From assembly GCF_900129465.1 (NCBI RefSeq), contig NZ_FSRA01000002.1:248001-312000 (forward strand): a DNA stretch of 64,000 nt, in the 5' to 3' direction. The translations under genes were made by a program, and so were the position numbers. How positions within the stretch are numbered: position 1 is the stretch's first letter; each line of letters starts with the position of its first letter. Origin of the DNA: Chitinophaga niabensis. GTDB taxonomy: Bacteria > Bacteroidota > Bacteroidia > Chitinophagales > Chitinophagaceae. Below the pieces are notes generated by a model. That model ran no database searches, was not told the origin of the DNA, and saw nothing but the letters and a program-made list of their open reading frames with translations. Below, one piece after another: positions 54,420 through 62,374 of the stretch.

Positions 54420-54450
54420 AAAAAAAACGGAAGCCCATTGGACTCCCGTC
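54420..54450 (-). terminator. intrinsic terminator after rplS
   Basis: An imperfect stem (ACGGAAGCCC with GGACTCCCGT, 2 mismatches) with a tiny loop is followed on the minus strand by eight T. It lies 25 bases after the rplS stop codon and ends the rpsP-rimM-trmD-rplS operon. Confidence 0.8.
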
Positions 54451-54474
54451 AAGAATTAATTTCCTGTATTAGTA

Positions 54475-54822
54475 CTAAACCCTTTTTTCCTTAATACGAG
54501 CTGCTTTACCCTGGCGATCACGCAGGTAATACAGTTTAGCCCTTCTCACTTTACCAACTTTGTTCAGCACCACTGAATCAATGTTTGGAGAATGCATAGG
54601 GAACAACCTTTCAACACCTACTCCGTCAGAGATCTTACGCACAGTGAAAGAAGCTGTAAACCCAGTACCCTGAACCTTTACAACATCACCTTTGAAGGAC
54701 TGGATACGCTCCTTGTTACCTTCTACGATCTTATAGTTAACGGTAACGTTGTCACCGGCTTTGAATTTCGGAAATTGCTTGGCAGCAGTCAACTGCTCGT
54801 GAACAAAAGAAATCGCGTTCAT
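54475..54822 (-). CDS. rplS: 50S ribosomal protein L19
   Basis: 115 residues, the normal length. L19 lies at the 30S-50S interface. Conserved parts: FKAGDNVTVNYKIVEGNKERIQSFKGDVV, GVGVERLFPMHSPNIDSV and RRAKLYYLRDRQGKAARIKEKR at the C-terminus. It closes the conserved rpsP-rimM-trmD-rplS order, 84 bases after trmD, and is followed by an intrinsic terminator. Confidence 0.98.
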   Translation of the reverse strand: MNAISFVHEQLTAAKQFPKFKAGDNVTVNYKIVEGNKERIQSFKGDVVKVQGTGFTASFTVRKISDGVGVERLFPMHSPNIDSVVLNKVGKVRRAKLYYLRDRQGKAARIKEKRV

Positions 54823-54906
54823 CTTTTTCTAATTTATAGGACGGCAAAGGTAAGGAACTATATCCAAATACCAAGAGCTTTTCCCGGTTTTTAAAAAAAT
54901 TAGTTG

Positions 54907-55587
54907 CTAATCATGGCTTAAGATGTCCGGCCGGCGCTCTTTTGTTCTCCTGAGGGCTTCCTCATGGCGCCATTCATCCACTTTACGGTGATCCCCGCTT
55001 AGCAGGATGGCAGGCACTTTCCAGCCCCTGAACTCCTCCGGCCTCGTATACACAGGGGGCGCCAGCAGGTTATCCTGGAAAGAATCGAACAAAGCGGAGG
55101 TTTCGTCGTTCAGCACCCCCGGCAGCAGGCGCCCTATGGCGTCTACCATTACTGCGGCGGCCAGTTCCCCCCCGGAGAGTACAAAATCCCCGATGGATAC
55201 CTCCAATGTCACAAAATGCTCCCGTACCCTTTCATCTATGCCTTTGTAATGCCCGCAAATGAGCAGCAGGTTCCCTTTCAGGGAAAGCCCGTTGGCCATG
55301 CGCTGGTTAAACGGTTTGCCATCCGGCGTCAGGTAGATCACTTCATCATAAGTTACTTCCTTCTGCAGGCTCTCAATGGCATTCACCAGTGGCTCTATCA
55401 TCATCACCATGCCGGCGCCGCCGCCAAACTGGTAATCGTCCACCTGGTTCTGGCGAAGGGTGGAATACTGGCGTAAATGATGCACGTTCACTTCCAGCAA
55501 ACCCTTGTTGCGCGCACGTTTCATGATAGAATGTGCAAAAGGGCTTTCCAGCAGTTCCGGTAATACGGTAATGATGTCTATCCGCAT
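54907..55587 (-). CDS. trmD: tRNA (guanine37-N1)-methyltransferase
   Basis: 226 residues from the ATG at 55587 (MRIDIITVLPELLESP); the frame also has a TTG two codons upstream, not preferred. TrmD methylates G37 next to the anticodon, which prevents frameshifting. The knotted SPOUT core shows YQFGGGAGMVMMIEPL, LICGHYKGIDERV and SIGDFVLSGGELAA. The C-terminal part GWKVPAILLSGDHRKVDEWRHEEAL contacts tRNA and contains the catalytic Asp region. It lies 11 bases after rimM. Confidence 0.98.
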   Translation of the reverse strand: MRIDIITVLPELLESPFAHSIMKRARNKGLLEVNVHHLRQYSTLRQNQVDDYQFGGGAGMVMMIEPLVNAIESLQKEVTYDEVIYLTPDGKPFNQRMANGLSLKGNLLLICGHYKGIDERVREHFVTLEVSIGDFVLSGGELAAAVMVDAIGRLLPGVLNDETSALFDSFQDNLLAPPVYTRPEEFRGWKVPAILLSGDHRKVDEWRHEEALRRTKERRPDILSHD

Positions 55588-55598
55588 GATCAAATGGT

Positions 55599-56123
55599 TT
55601 ATTTCCCCAAATAGATGTCCAGCAGGCCATCCGGCAGTTCCAGGTATACGATCTGTTGTTTCTTGTCTATCTTCAGCAGGGTCTGCTCATTCAGCGGAAG
55701 CAACATCTCCTGCTCTTTGAACATTACCTTGGCCAGCACCTGTTGCGGCATTTCAATGATCTCTTCTATCTCACCCAGTAAACCCGCTTCTTTGTCTTCT
55801 ACCTTAAAACCTAAAAGTGATAAGGGTGCAGCCGATGAAGCCAGGCCTTTAAAGTCTGCCTCTTCCAGGTAAACCCCTTTCTGCATCAGTACCCGCGTAG
55901 CTTCCCGGGTATCAATGCCTTCCAGTTTGAGATAGGTGTTCTCTGCGTCTTTGGCTTTGGCTTTCTGAATGAAGTAGGGCATGAAACTGTCCTTCCGTTC
56001 TTCAATGAACACCGCCGTGATATCTTTCAGGGCTGTTTTCTTTCCCAGGCTGTGCCGGAGAACGAATTCCCCGTCTGTACCATAAGCGGCAGCGAGTTTC
56101 CCGATATTGAAATAATTAGCCAT
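55599..56123 (-). CDS. rimM: 16S rRNA processing protein
   Basis: 174 residues. RimM helps mature the 30S head and binds S19. The N-terminal RimM domain has FNIGKLAAAYGTDGEFVLRHSLG and the C-terminal PRC-barrel has LLGFKVEDKEAGLLGEIEEIIEMPQQVLAKV. The ending LELPDGLLDIYLGK is typical. The gene is placed between rpsP and trmD as in most bacteria, but a strong hairpin separates it from rpsP. Confidence 0.96.
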   Translation of the reverse strand: MANYFNIGKLAAAYGTDGEFVLRHSLGKKTALKDITAVFIEERKDSFMPYFIQKAKAKDAENTYLKLEGIDTREATRVLMQKGVYLEEADFKGLASSAAPLSLLGFKVEDKEAGLLGEIEEIIEMPQQVLAKVMFKEQEMLLPLNEQTLLKIDKKQQIVYLELPDGLLDIYLGK

Positions 56124-56143
56124 TCAAGGATGCCTTTTAAAAA

Positions 56144-56183
56144 GCAAAAAGGGAATCTTTGCGAACAAATCTTCCCTTTTTGC
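56144..56183 (-). terminator. 12-bp hairpin with T-tract between rpsP and rimM
   Basis: GCAAAAAGGGAA (56144-56155) and TTCCCTTTTTGC (56172-56183) are perfectly complementary, with a 16-base loop. On the minus strand TTTTT follows. It lies 19 bases after the rpsP stop codon and about 20 bases before rimM, so it should lower, not abolish, expression of the downstream operon genes. Confidence 0.75.
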
Positions 56184-56201
56184 AATATGGTATTTGATGA
56201 A

Positions 56202-56657
56202 TTATGCTTCAGCAGGGCCGTCGCCTTCAGCTTCAGCAGCAGGAGCATCTTCAACTTTCCTTACAATCGGAGTAACTGCGCGGGCAGCTCTCTTTTGGCT
56301 TTCGCGGCGAGCAGATACTTTTTCTTCGTGATCAGCCTGCCATTGCTCAAACTTAGTGTAAGCAGTTGGTTCATCGAACAGTCCGAGTTTAACGCCTCTC
56401 AGGAGGTGTTTCAGGTAAAGTACGCCTTTGAAGGACAGGATGCGTCTAACAGTATCGGTAGGTTGTGCACCTTTCTGCAACCAGCGTAATGCTTTTTGCG
56501 TATCGATGTTGATAGAAGCCGGTACAGTCAAAGGATTGTATGTACCTATCTTTTGGATGAATTTACCATCCCTTGGCGCGCGGGCATCAGCCACTACTAT
56601 AAAGTAAAAAGGTCTCTTTTTAGCGCCGTGTCTCTGTAATCTGATCTTTACTGGCAT
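56202..56657 (-). CDS. rpsP: 30S ribosomal protein S16
   Basis: 151 residues, longer than the about 80-90 of most bacteria because of a C-terminal extension rich in Ala and Glu (ending AEAEGDGPAEA). The S16 core is residues 1-90: MPVKIRLQRHGAKKRPFYFIVV, RDGKFIQKIGTYNPLT and ALRWLQKGAQPTDTVRRIL. S16 supports folding of the 30S body. Such extensions are usual in Bacteroidota. It opens the operon with rimM, trmD and rplS; its promoter must lie in the 179 bases up to ffh. Confidence 0.98.
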   Translation of the reverse strand: MPVKIRLQRHGAKKRPFYFIVVADARAPRDGKFIQKIGTYNPLTVPASINIDTQKALRWLQKGAQPTDTVRRILSFKGVLYLKHLLRGVKLGLFDEPTAYTKFEQWQADHEEKVSARRESQKRAARAVTPIVRKVEDAPAAEAEGDGPAEA

Positions 56658-56836
56658 AAATAAGTCGAATTATTTGGTGCGAGTTGTTAGTGAATAAAAT
56701 TGTTTCAATCGGGCAGCAAATGTAGCCCTAAAATTCAAATTCTCAAAATGTTTTCATTTGCTGAATATCTCTAAAGGGTTACGAATAATAAACTAATCTC
56801 TTACAGATCAATCTGTTTTATTATCCGTTATCCCTC

Positions 56837-58159
56837 CTATCCTCTCATTTTGAGGCCTTTAGCCCCGCCCGGGATCTTGTTCATCATTTTCATCATCTGC
56901 CGCATCTGCTCAAATTGCTTCATGAACTGGTTCACGTCGGTGATCTCTTTACCGGCTCCTTTGGCGATCCGTTTCCGGCGGCTGCCATCGATAAGGTCCG
57001 GATTAGCCCTTTCTGCAGGGGTCATGGAATTGATCATGGCCTCTATGCCTTTGAAGGAATCATCGCTGATATCGAGGTCTTTCACCGCTTTACCTACCCC
57101 CGGGATCATTCCCAGCAGGTCCTTGATGCTACCCATTTTTTTGATCTGCTGTAATTGCTCCTTGAAGTCGTCAAAATCAAACTGGTTCTGGCGGATCTTC
57201 TTTTCGAGCTTTTTAGCCTGCTCCTCGTTGAACTGTGCCTGTGCTCTTTCCACGAGGGTGGTAATGTCTCCCATCCCCAGGATCCGCTGCGCCATCCTTT
57301 CAGGATAGAACACATCCAGCGTATCCAGCTTTTCACCCATGCTCACAAACTTGATGGGCTTGTTCACGGTGTATTTGATGGTCAACGCAGCACCACCGCG
57401 GGTATCACCATCTAATTTGGTGAGTACCACACCGGTAAAGTCCAGCCTGTCGTTGAAGGCTTTGGCTGTATTCACGGCATCCTGACCGGTCATGGAATCC
57501 ACTACAAAGAGGATCTCCTGTGGTTGTACGGCAGCTTTTACATTGGCTACCTCGGTCATCATCACTTCATCCACCGCCAAACGGCCCGCGGTATCTATGA
57601 TCACAATGTTGTAACCCTGTGCTTTAGCCTGTTTGATAGCATTCTCTGCTATCTGCACAGCATTCTTGTTCTCAGGTTCGCTATATACTTCCACCCCTAT
57701 CTGGCCGCCCAGTACTTTCAACTGATCGATCGCCGCGGGACGGTAAATGTCCGCCGCTACCAGTAAAGGTTTCTTGTTCTTTTGTGTTTTGAGGAAATTG
57801 GCCAGTTTACCGGAGAAAGTGGTTTTACCGGAACCCTGCAGACCCGCTATCAGGATCACGGTAGGGTTGGCTTTGATATCCAGCTCCACTTCCGTGTTAC
57901 CCATCAGTTCGGCCAGTTCGTCCTTCACGATCTTCACCATCAGCTGGCTGGGGGAAATAGCCGTGATCACTTTCTCGCCCAGTGCTTTATCCTTTACCTT
58001 ATCGGTGAATTCCTTAGCGATCTTATAGTTCACATCCGCATCCACCAGGGCCCTGCGAATTTCCTTCACAGTAGTGGCCACATTGATCTCAGAAATGCGT
58101 CCTTCTCCCTTAAGCTGCTTGAAGGCTGACTCTAACCGCTCCGATAATGATTCAAACAT
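56837..58159 (-). CDS. ffh: signal recognition particle GTPase Ffh
   Basis: 440 residues. It binds signal sequences of nascent inner-membrane proteins and docks with FtsY. The N domain (1-85) is followed by the G domain with GLQGSGKTTFSGKLA (P-loop), IIDTAGRLAVDEVMM, TKLDGDTRGGAAL and FVSMGEKLDTLDVF. The M domain (about 300-440) is methionine-rich (FEQMRQMMKMMNKIPGGAKGL) and binds 4.5S RNA and the signal peptide. Length is normal. No 4.5S RNA gene was recognised in the window. Confidence 0.98.
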   Translation of the reverse strand: MFESLSERLESAFKQLKGEGRISEINVATTVKEIRRALVDADVNYKIAKEFTDKVKDKALGEKVITAISPSQLMVKIVKDELAELMGNTEVELDIKANPTVILIAGLQGSGKTTFSGKLANFLKTQKNKKPLLVAADIYRPAAIDQLKVLGGQIGVEVYSEPENKNAVQIAENAIKQAKAQGYNIVIIDTAGRLAVDEVMMTEVANVKAAVQPQEILFVVDSMTGQDAVNTAKAFNDRLDFTGVVLTKLDGDTRGGAALTIKYTVNKPIKFVSMGEKLDTLDVFYPERMAQRILGMGDITTLVERAQAQFNEEQAKKLEKKIRQNQFDFDDFKEQLQQIKKMGSIKDLLGMIPGVGKAVKDLDISDDSFKGIEAMINSMTPAERANPDLIDGSRRKRIAKGAGKEITDVNQFMKQFEQMRQMMKMMNKIPGGAKGLKMRG

Positions 58160-58510
58160 ATACTTGATACCGGCATTTTGACCGGGAGTGCAAAAATAAG
58201 CTTTCTAAAAAGTAAAAAGTTAAAAAAACGAAGAAAGATGGCCGGTCCGGCTTAAAAAATCCCTTTTTTTCAAAGTATCAGCCTCCTTCCGGGGGAGTAC
58301 GATCTCCTCTTTCTCCTATATCGCTCCTATAGCATTCCTATAGCATTGTAGGCACATACCTATATCCAAACGATATAGGAATGCTATAAGAGTGCTATAG
58401 GAATGCACCTTCAGTGATATAGGGATATAGAACTATCAAACCGCTATAAACGAAAAAAGGGACCAGGTTTGCACCTGATCCCTTCATTTACAATATGTTA
58501 CAGCTGATTA
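58160..58510. repeat. intergenic region with reiterated inverted TATAGGAATGC units
   Basis: No gene is supported in these 351 bases between ffh and rpoD. In 58310-58445, TATAGCATTCCTATA (58328-58342) is the exact inverse of TATAGGAATGCTATA (58374-58388); CCTATATC (58359-58366) pairs with GATATAGG (58372-58379); CCTATATCG (58315-58323) pairs with CGATATAGG (58371-58379); and a further TATAGGAATGC is at 58396-58406. The rpoD terminator is at its right end. Confidence 0.8.
58453..58484 (-). terminator. intrinsic terminator of rpoD
   Basis: AAGGGACCAGGT (58457-58468) and ACCTGATCCCTT (58473-58484) pair with one mismatch around TTGC. On the minus strand TTTTTT follows. It lies 27 bases after the rpoD stop codon. 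Confidence 0.88.
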
Positions 58511-59380
58511 TCAACCTCCCAGGTAGTTGCGGAGCAACTTGCTGCGGGAAGTGGTACGGAGCTTTGTGATGGCTTTGTCTTTGATCTGGCGAACGCGCTC
58601 ACGTGTAAGGCCAAATTTCTCACCGATATCTTCCAGGGACATGGGATGTTCCACACCAATACCGAAGTACAGCATGATCACATCTTTCTGGCGGTCTGTA
58701 AGGGTAGAAAGGGAACGCTCGATCTCGCGGCGGAGGGAATCATGATGGTCCAGTTCCTCATCTGCGCTCACAGCATTCGGATTTTCCAGTACATCGAGCA
58801 GGGAATTATCTTCTCCGTCAATGAAAGGCGCATCCATGGATACGTGGCGGGCAGCTACACCTAAAGTAGCTTCCACTTCTTCCGTATTTATTTCGAGGAT
58901 AGTAGCCAGCTCATCCGGAGAAGGCTCTCTCTCAAATTCCTGTTCTAACTGGGAATATGCTTTGCTGATCTTGTTGGACAATCCCACTTTATTCAACGGT
59001 AAACGTACAATACGGGATTGTTCTGCCAATGCCTGGAGGATCGATTGACGGATCCACCAAACGGCGTAGGAGATGAATTTAAAACCACGGGTTTCATCGA
59101 AACGCTGTGCTGCTTTTATCAGCCCCAGGTTTCCTTCATTGATCAGATCACTTAAGGATAAGCCCTGGTTCTGGTATTGTTTTGCAACAGACACTACGAA
59201 ACGCAGGTTTGCTTTTGTTAGCTTCTCTAAAGCGCGCTGGTCGCCCTGTTTGATCCGGATGGCCAGGTTCACTTCTTCTTCCGGCGTAATGAGATCCACT
59301 TTGCCGATCTCCTGCAGGTACTTTTCTAACGACTGAGACTCACGATTGGTGATCGACTTCGTGATTTTAAGTTGGCGCAT
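58511..59380 (-). CDS. rpoD: primary RNA polymerase sigma factor (RpoD/SigA)
   Basis: 289 residues from the ATG at 59380 (MRQLKITKSITNRESQSLEKYL), the start used throughout Bacteroidota; an ATG two codons upstream exists. Region 1.1 is absent, as is normal in this phylum. Region 1.2/2 shows YLQEIGKVDLITPEEEVNLA, LSDLINEGNLGLIKAAQRFDETRGFKFISYAVWWIRQSI (regions 2.1-2.4), region 3 EREPSPDELATILE and region 4 LSLEDIGEKFGLTRERVRQIKDKA-like MSLEDIGEKFGLTRERVRQI. This sigma factor recognises the TTTG/TAnnTTTG promoters, one of which precedes this gene. Confidence 0.98.
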   Translation of the reverse strand: MRQLKITKSITNRESQSLEKYLQEIGKVDLITPEEEVNLAIRIKQGDQRALEKLTKANLRFVVSVAKQYQNQGLSLSDLINEGNLGLIKAAQRFDETRGFKFISYAVWWIRQSILQALAEQSRIVRLPLNKVGLSNKISKAYSQLEQEFEREPSPDELATILEINTEEVEATLGVAARHVSMDAPFIDGEDNSLLDVLENPNAVSADEELDHHDSLRREIERSLSTLTDRQKDVIMLYFGIGVEHPMSLEDIGEKFGLTRERVRQIKDKAITKLRTTSRSKLLRNYLGG

Positions 59381-59438
59381 TGACATAGCACGGGAACAGT
59401 TACAGGTTAAAAAAAAGTTAATTTAGAAGAATGCTAGA

Positions 59439-59469
59439 CAAAAATAACTTTTTTTAGATGCTGGCCAAA
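59439..59469 (-). promoter_or_regulatory. candidate promoter of rpoD
   Basis: On the minus strand TTTG (59469-59466) and TATTTTTG (59446-59439) are separated by 19 bases, an exact match to the Bacteroidota consensus TTTG / TAnnTTTG. The predicted start lies about 50 bases before the rpoD ATG at 59380. Confidence 0.65.
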
Positions 59470-59701
59470 AAAAATATAGTCCTGTTAAATCCTTTTTAAG
59501 CTAAATCGATTGTGGGCAAGAATATTCAAGATGTAATACTATTTTGCCCTAAACCGCCATTGTTTTAACCTGAATTCTGAAGATTGGGGAAATAACCAAA
59601 TAAAGAAGTGGTATATACATAATCCAGAAAGATCATATTTCAAAATAAAACCACGTTTGATAATGAATTAGTTAATATATCAAAAAAAACTCAAAATTTC
59701 C

Positions 59702-59731
59702 TTTGTTAGACTAAATTATTTTCTATAATTG
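59702..59731 (+). promoter_or_regulatory. candidate promoter of the START-like gene
   Basis: TTTG (59702-59705) and TATAATTG (59724-59731) are separated by 18 bases; the -7 part has one mismatch to TAnnTTTG. The ATG of the next gene is 38 bases downstream of it. Confidence 0.5.
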
Positions 59732-59768
59732 CATGCAGATGATTTAGTTTTTATAATAATACTGTGCG

Positions 59769-60152
59769 ATGTCAAAGAAAGTGCAATATGAGTTAGAATA
59801 TCCGGTTAGATGCTCCCCAGGTATCCTGTTTGAATTTCTATCAACCCCGGCAGGCCTTCAGGAATGGTTTGCGGACAAAGTGGATTTCAGGGATAATGTT
59901 TTTTCTTTCTCCTGGAACGGATCCACAGAAGAGGAAGCAGAGGTATTGGAACAGTTACCAGATGAACGGATACGTTTACGCTGGTTACACGCCCCCAAAG
60001 GAGAATACTTTGAATTTAGTATTCAGATATCAGAAGTAACGAACATGACTATACTTACCGTTAGAGATTTTGCTGAGAAGAAAGAAGTGGCAGATCAAAG
60101 TCAGTTGTGGAATTACCAGATAAAAGACCTATTTCACCGTATCGGCAATTAA
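59769..60152 (+). CDS. START-like (SRPBCC) domain protein
   Basis: 127 residues, soluble. The helix-grip fold of the START/AHSA1 group is suggested by YPVRCSPGILFEFLSTPAGLQEWFADKVDF, then NVFSFSWNGSTEEEAEVLEQLPDERIRLRWLH, and a C-terminal helix LWNYQIKDLFHRIGN. The fold encloses a hydrophobic cavity for lipids or other ligands; the function of this Bacteroidota group is not known. Its stop codon overlaps the stop of a convergent gene by 4 bases. Confidence 0.85.
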   Translation: MSKKVQYELEYPVRCSPGILFEFLSTPAGLQEWFADKVDFRDNVFSFSWNGSTEEEAEVLEQLPDERIRLRWLHAPKGEYFEFSIQISEVTNMTILTVRDFAEKKEVADQSQLWNYQIKDLFHRIGN

Positions 60153-60751
60153 ACCGGCCCCCTGTTCAGCAATTCCAGCAGTGGCGCGTAAGCAGCCACG
60201 GCCTTATCAATTATTTTTTCCCAATCCTGCAACTCGTACCTTTTAGCAAGTTTTACAAAAGACTTTTGCACTATGCTTTCCCAATGCTCCGGCGACAGGG
60301 AAGTGATAGGCAGGAAGTTGTTTGCCTCAAAGTGATGCTGCCAGGGATCGTCCTGTATACAAACAGACCAGTGTTCCGCCGCCAGCAAAGCCTGCGAAGC
60401 CAGCAATGTAGCTCTGTGCGGTACTAAGTATTCTCCGCCAAGGTGTACGGTGGTGCTGAAAAAACGGCCCCACCAGAAAAAAGTACGGCAGGCAAAGATA
60501 TTGTCGCGACTAAAAAGACGGGGATAATCGAGGATCACATAAGGCAGGCCCTGGTAATTCTCTCCTTTGGAGATCTTCGGGGAAAATGCGCCTTCCACCG
60601 GAAAGGCCGATATCACCCGATCTGCTGCCATGGCCAGTTGCAACGCTCCGAAAAGCTGAAATACCTTTTCAATGATCCGGTTCTTATGTAAGAGCCAGTC
60701 TGCATCCGTTACTATGCTCAGTTCTTTGCTATCCAGCTGATATTGGTTCAT
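60149..60751 (-). CDS. conserved-looking protein of unknown function
   Basis: 200 residues. I recognise no domain. No signal peptide or membrane helix is visible. The sequence has many aromatic residues in the centre (FACRTFFWWGRFFSTTVHLGG) and a helical C-terminus (ITSLSPEHWESIVQKSFVKLAKRYEL). Composition, ATG start and codon use are like those of its neighbours, so it is a real gene. It is convergent with the START-like gene (4-base overlap) and divergent from an LptF/G permease, whose 140-base upstream gap probably holds both promoters. Confidence 0.8.
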   Translation of the reverse strand: MNQYQLDSKELSIVTDADWLLHKNRIIEKVFQLFGALQLAMAADRVISAFPVEGAFSPKISKGENYQGLPYVILDYPRLFSRDNIFACRTFFWWGRFFSTTVHLGGEYLVPHRATLLASQALLAAEHWSVCIQDDPWQHHFEANNFLPITSLSPEHWESIVQKSFVKLAKRYELQDWEKIIDKAVAAYAPLLELLNRGPV

Positions 60752-60891
60752 ATGAATAATTTAACGCTTTTTTGATAAGCCCATACTGTGGAGCTTAGCG
60801 GATTCGTGTTAACTTTGTGCATCAGCATACAAAAGTATACTGAATATCAGGCAGTTTTACATTTTTCATTTTTATTTTTCATTCACCGACT

Positions 60892-62337
60892 GTGAAGAAA
60901 CTCGATAAACTCATCATTAAAACCTTCATTGGGCCATTTATCGCCACATTTTTTGTGACGCTTTTTGTTCTCATCATGCAATTTGTATGGAAGTACATTG
61001 ATGACCTCGTAGGGAAAGGCCTGGATACACCGGTGATCGTAGAACTGCTGGCCTATACCAGCGCAGGGCTTGTTCCGCTCGCTATGCCACTGGCGGTACT
61101 GCTGTCTTCCATTATGACCTTCGGGAACCTGGGCGAGAGCTTTGAACTGGTGGCCATTAAGTCTTCCGGTATTTCCCTGCTGCGTTTCATCAGGCCTTTG
61201 TTTATCCTTTCCTGTATCATAGCACTGGGTGCTTTTCTCTTTTCCAACTACATTATTCCCATTGCCAACCTCCGCGCAAAATCCCTTTTATACGATATCA
61301 CACAATCCAAACCGGCCTTCAATATCAAACAGGGTGTATTCTACACGGATATTCCCGGTTACGTGATCAAGGTAGCGCGTAAGGAGCCCGACAATAAAAC
61401 CATTCACCAGGTAATGATCTATGACCGCACAGCCGGCACCAGGAATGAAAGGCTGATCCTGGCGGAAAAAGGGCTCATGGAATTGTCGCAGGACAAACGT
61501 TACCTGAACTTTACACTGGAGAACGGCTGGCGCTTTGAGGATAAAGGAGAACCCCGCGGCACCGGCAACAATGAACTGGTACGGGTGGGCTTCAAGAAAT
61601 ACAAAATGCCCTTCGACCTGGCTTCTTTTGCATTCGACCGTTTACCAATGGACCTCTTTGCTTCCAACCAGCAAATGCTGAACATCCGCCAGCTGGATGA
61701 AGGCATTGATTCCTTATATCGTGTGGACTCAACATTTGGCCGTACTGCAAGCGCCTATGTTTCAACCCGTTATCCATTCTATAAATGGAAAGATACTGGC
61801 TGGATGGCCCAGGCGCCTCCTTTAAAAGCAACTTCTTTCTATGATATCATCCCTGCAAAATCCAGGCGTTATGTGCTGGACAGGGTGGAATCAAATATCC
61901 GTGATGCAGAAAGCAGCCTTAGTACCACTGCAAAAGACTTCTCCGATAACTTTAAAAGAATACTTCTTTTCAAAGTGGAATGGCAGCGGAAATTCTCGCT
62001 GGCATTGGCTTGCGTGGTTTTATTCCTGATCGGGGCTCCACTTGGTTCAATAATTCGTAAGGGTGGCTTAGGTACTCCGCTCGTTTTTGCCGTTATATTC
62101 TTTGTGATCTTCAATATATTCTTTATGTTGGGGGAGAAAATGGCCAGGAACGATGTGATGGCTACCTGGAGCGGGATGTGGCTGGCCAATTTAGTATTGC
62201 TGCCCATTGCTATTTTCCTGGTAGTAAAAGCCATGAACGATTCCAACCTGTTTAACCAGGAATTCTATTACAGATCATACAAACGCATTAAACAATATAT
62301 CCAGAGAAAACGAAATAAACACGAAATAAGCGCATAA
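60892..62337 (+). CDS. LptF/LptG-family permease
   Basis: 481 residues, starting with GTG at 60892 (MKKLDKLIIKTFIGPFIATFF). Three membrane segments at the N-terminus (about 12-38, 60-82, 100-125), a periplasmic beta-jellyroll region (about 130-345), then three more helices (about 375-460). This is the YjgP/YjgQ layout of the permeases that draw lipopolysaccharide out of the inner membrane with LptB. The start GTG is chosen because no ATG gives the conserved first helix. Which of LptF or LptG it equals cannot be told; in Bacteroidota these genes are often unlinked. Confidence 0.93.
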   Translation: MKKLDKLIIKTFIGPFIATFFVTLFVLIMQFVWKYIDDLVGKGLDTPVIVELLAYTSAGLVPLAMPLAVLLSSIMTFGNLGESFELVAIKSSGISLLRFIRPLFILSCIIALGAFLFSNYIIPIANLRAKSLLYDITQSKPAFNIKQGVFYTDIPGYVIKVARKEPDNKTIHQVMIYDRTAGTRNERLILAEKGLMELSQDKRYLNFTLENGWRFEDKGEPRGTGNNELVRVGFKKYKMPFDLASFAFDRLPMDLFASNQQMLNIRQLDEGIDSLYRVDSTFGRTASAYVSTRYPFYKWKDTGWMAQAPPLKATSFYDIIPAKSRRYVLDRVESNIRDAESSLSTTAKDFSDNFKRILLFKVEWQRKFSLALACVVLFLIGAPLGSIIRKGGLGTPLVFAVIFFVIFNIFFMLGEKMARNDVMATWSGMWLANLVLLPIAIFLVVKAMNDSNLFNQEFYYRSYKRIKQYIQRKRNKHEISA

Positions 62338-62374
62338 CTAAATACACACATTACGGACCTACAACTTACAACGC

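Larger units (their letters stand above)
59381..59768. other. AT-rich intergenic region with divergent promoters
   Basis: No gene is seen in these 388 bases. They contain the candidate promoters of rpoD (minus) and of the START-like gene (plus), described separately, and long A/T runs. No repeat was recognised. Confidence 0.7.

Noticed and set aside
58310..58445. CRISPR array
   Set aside because: The repeated units are short, partly inverted and irregularly spaced, without spacers of constant length and without cas genes.
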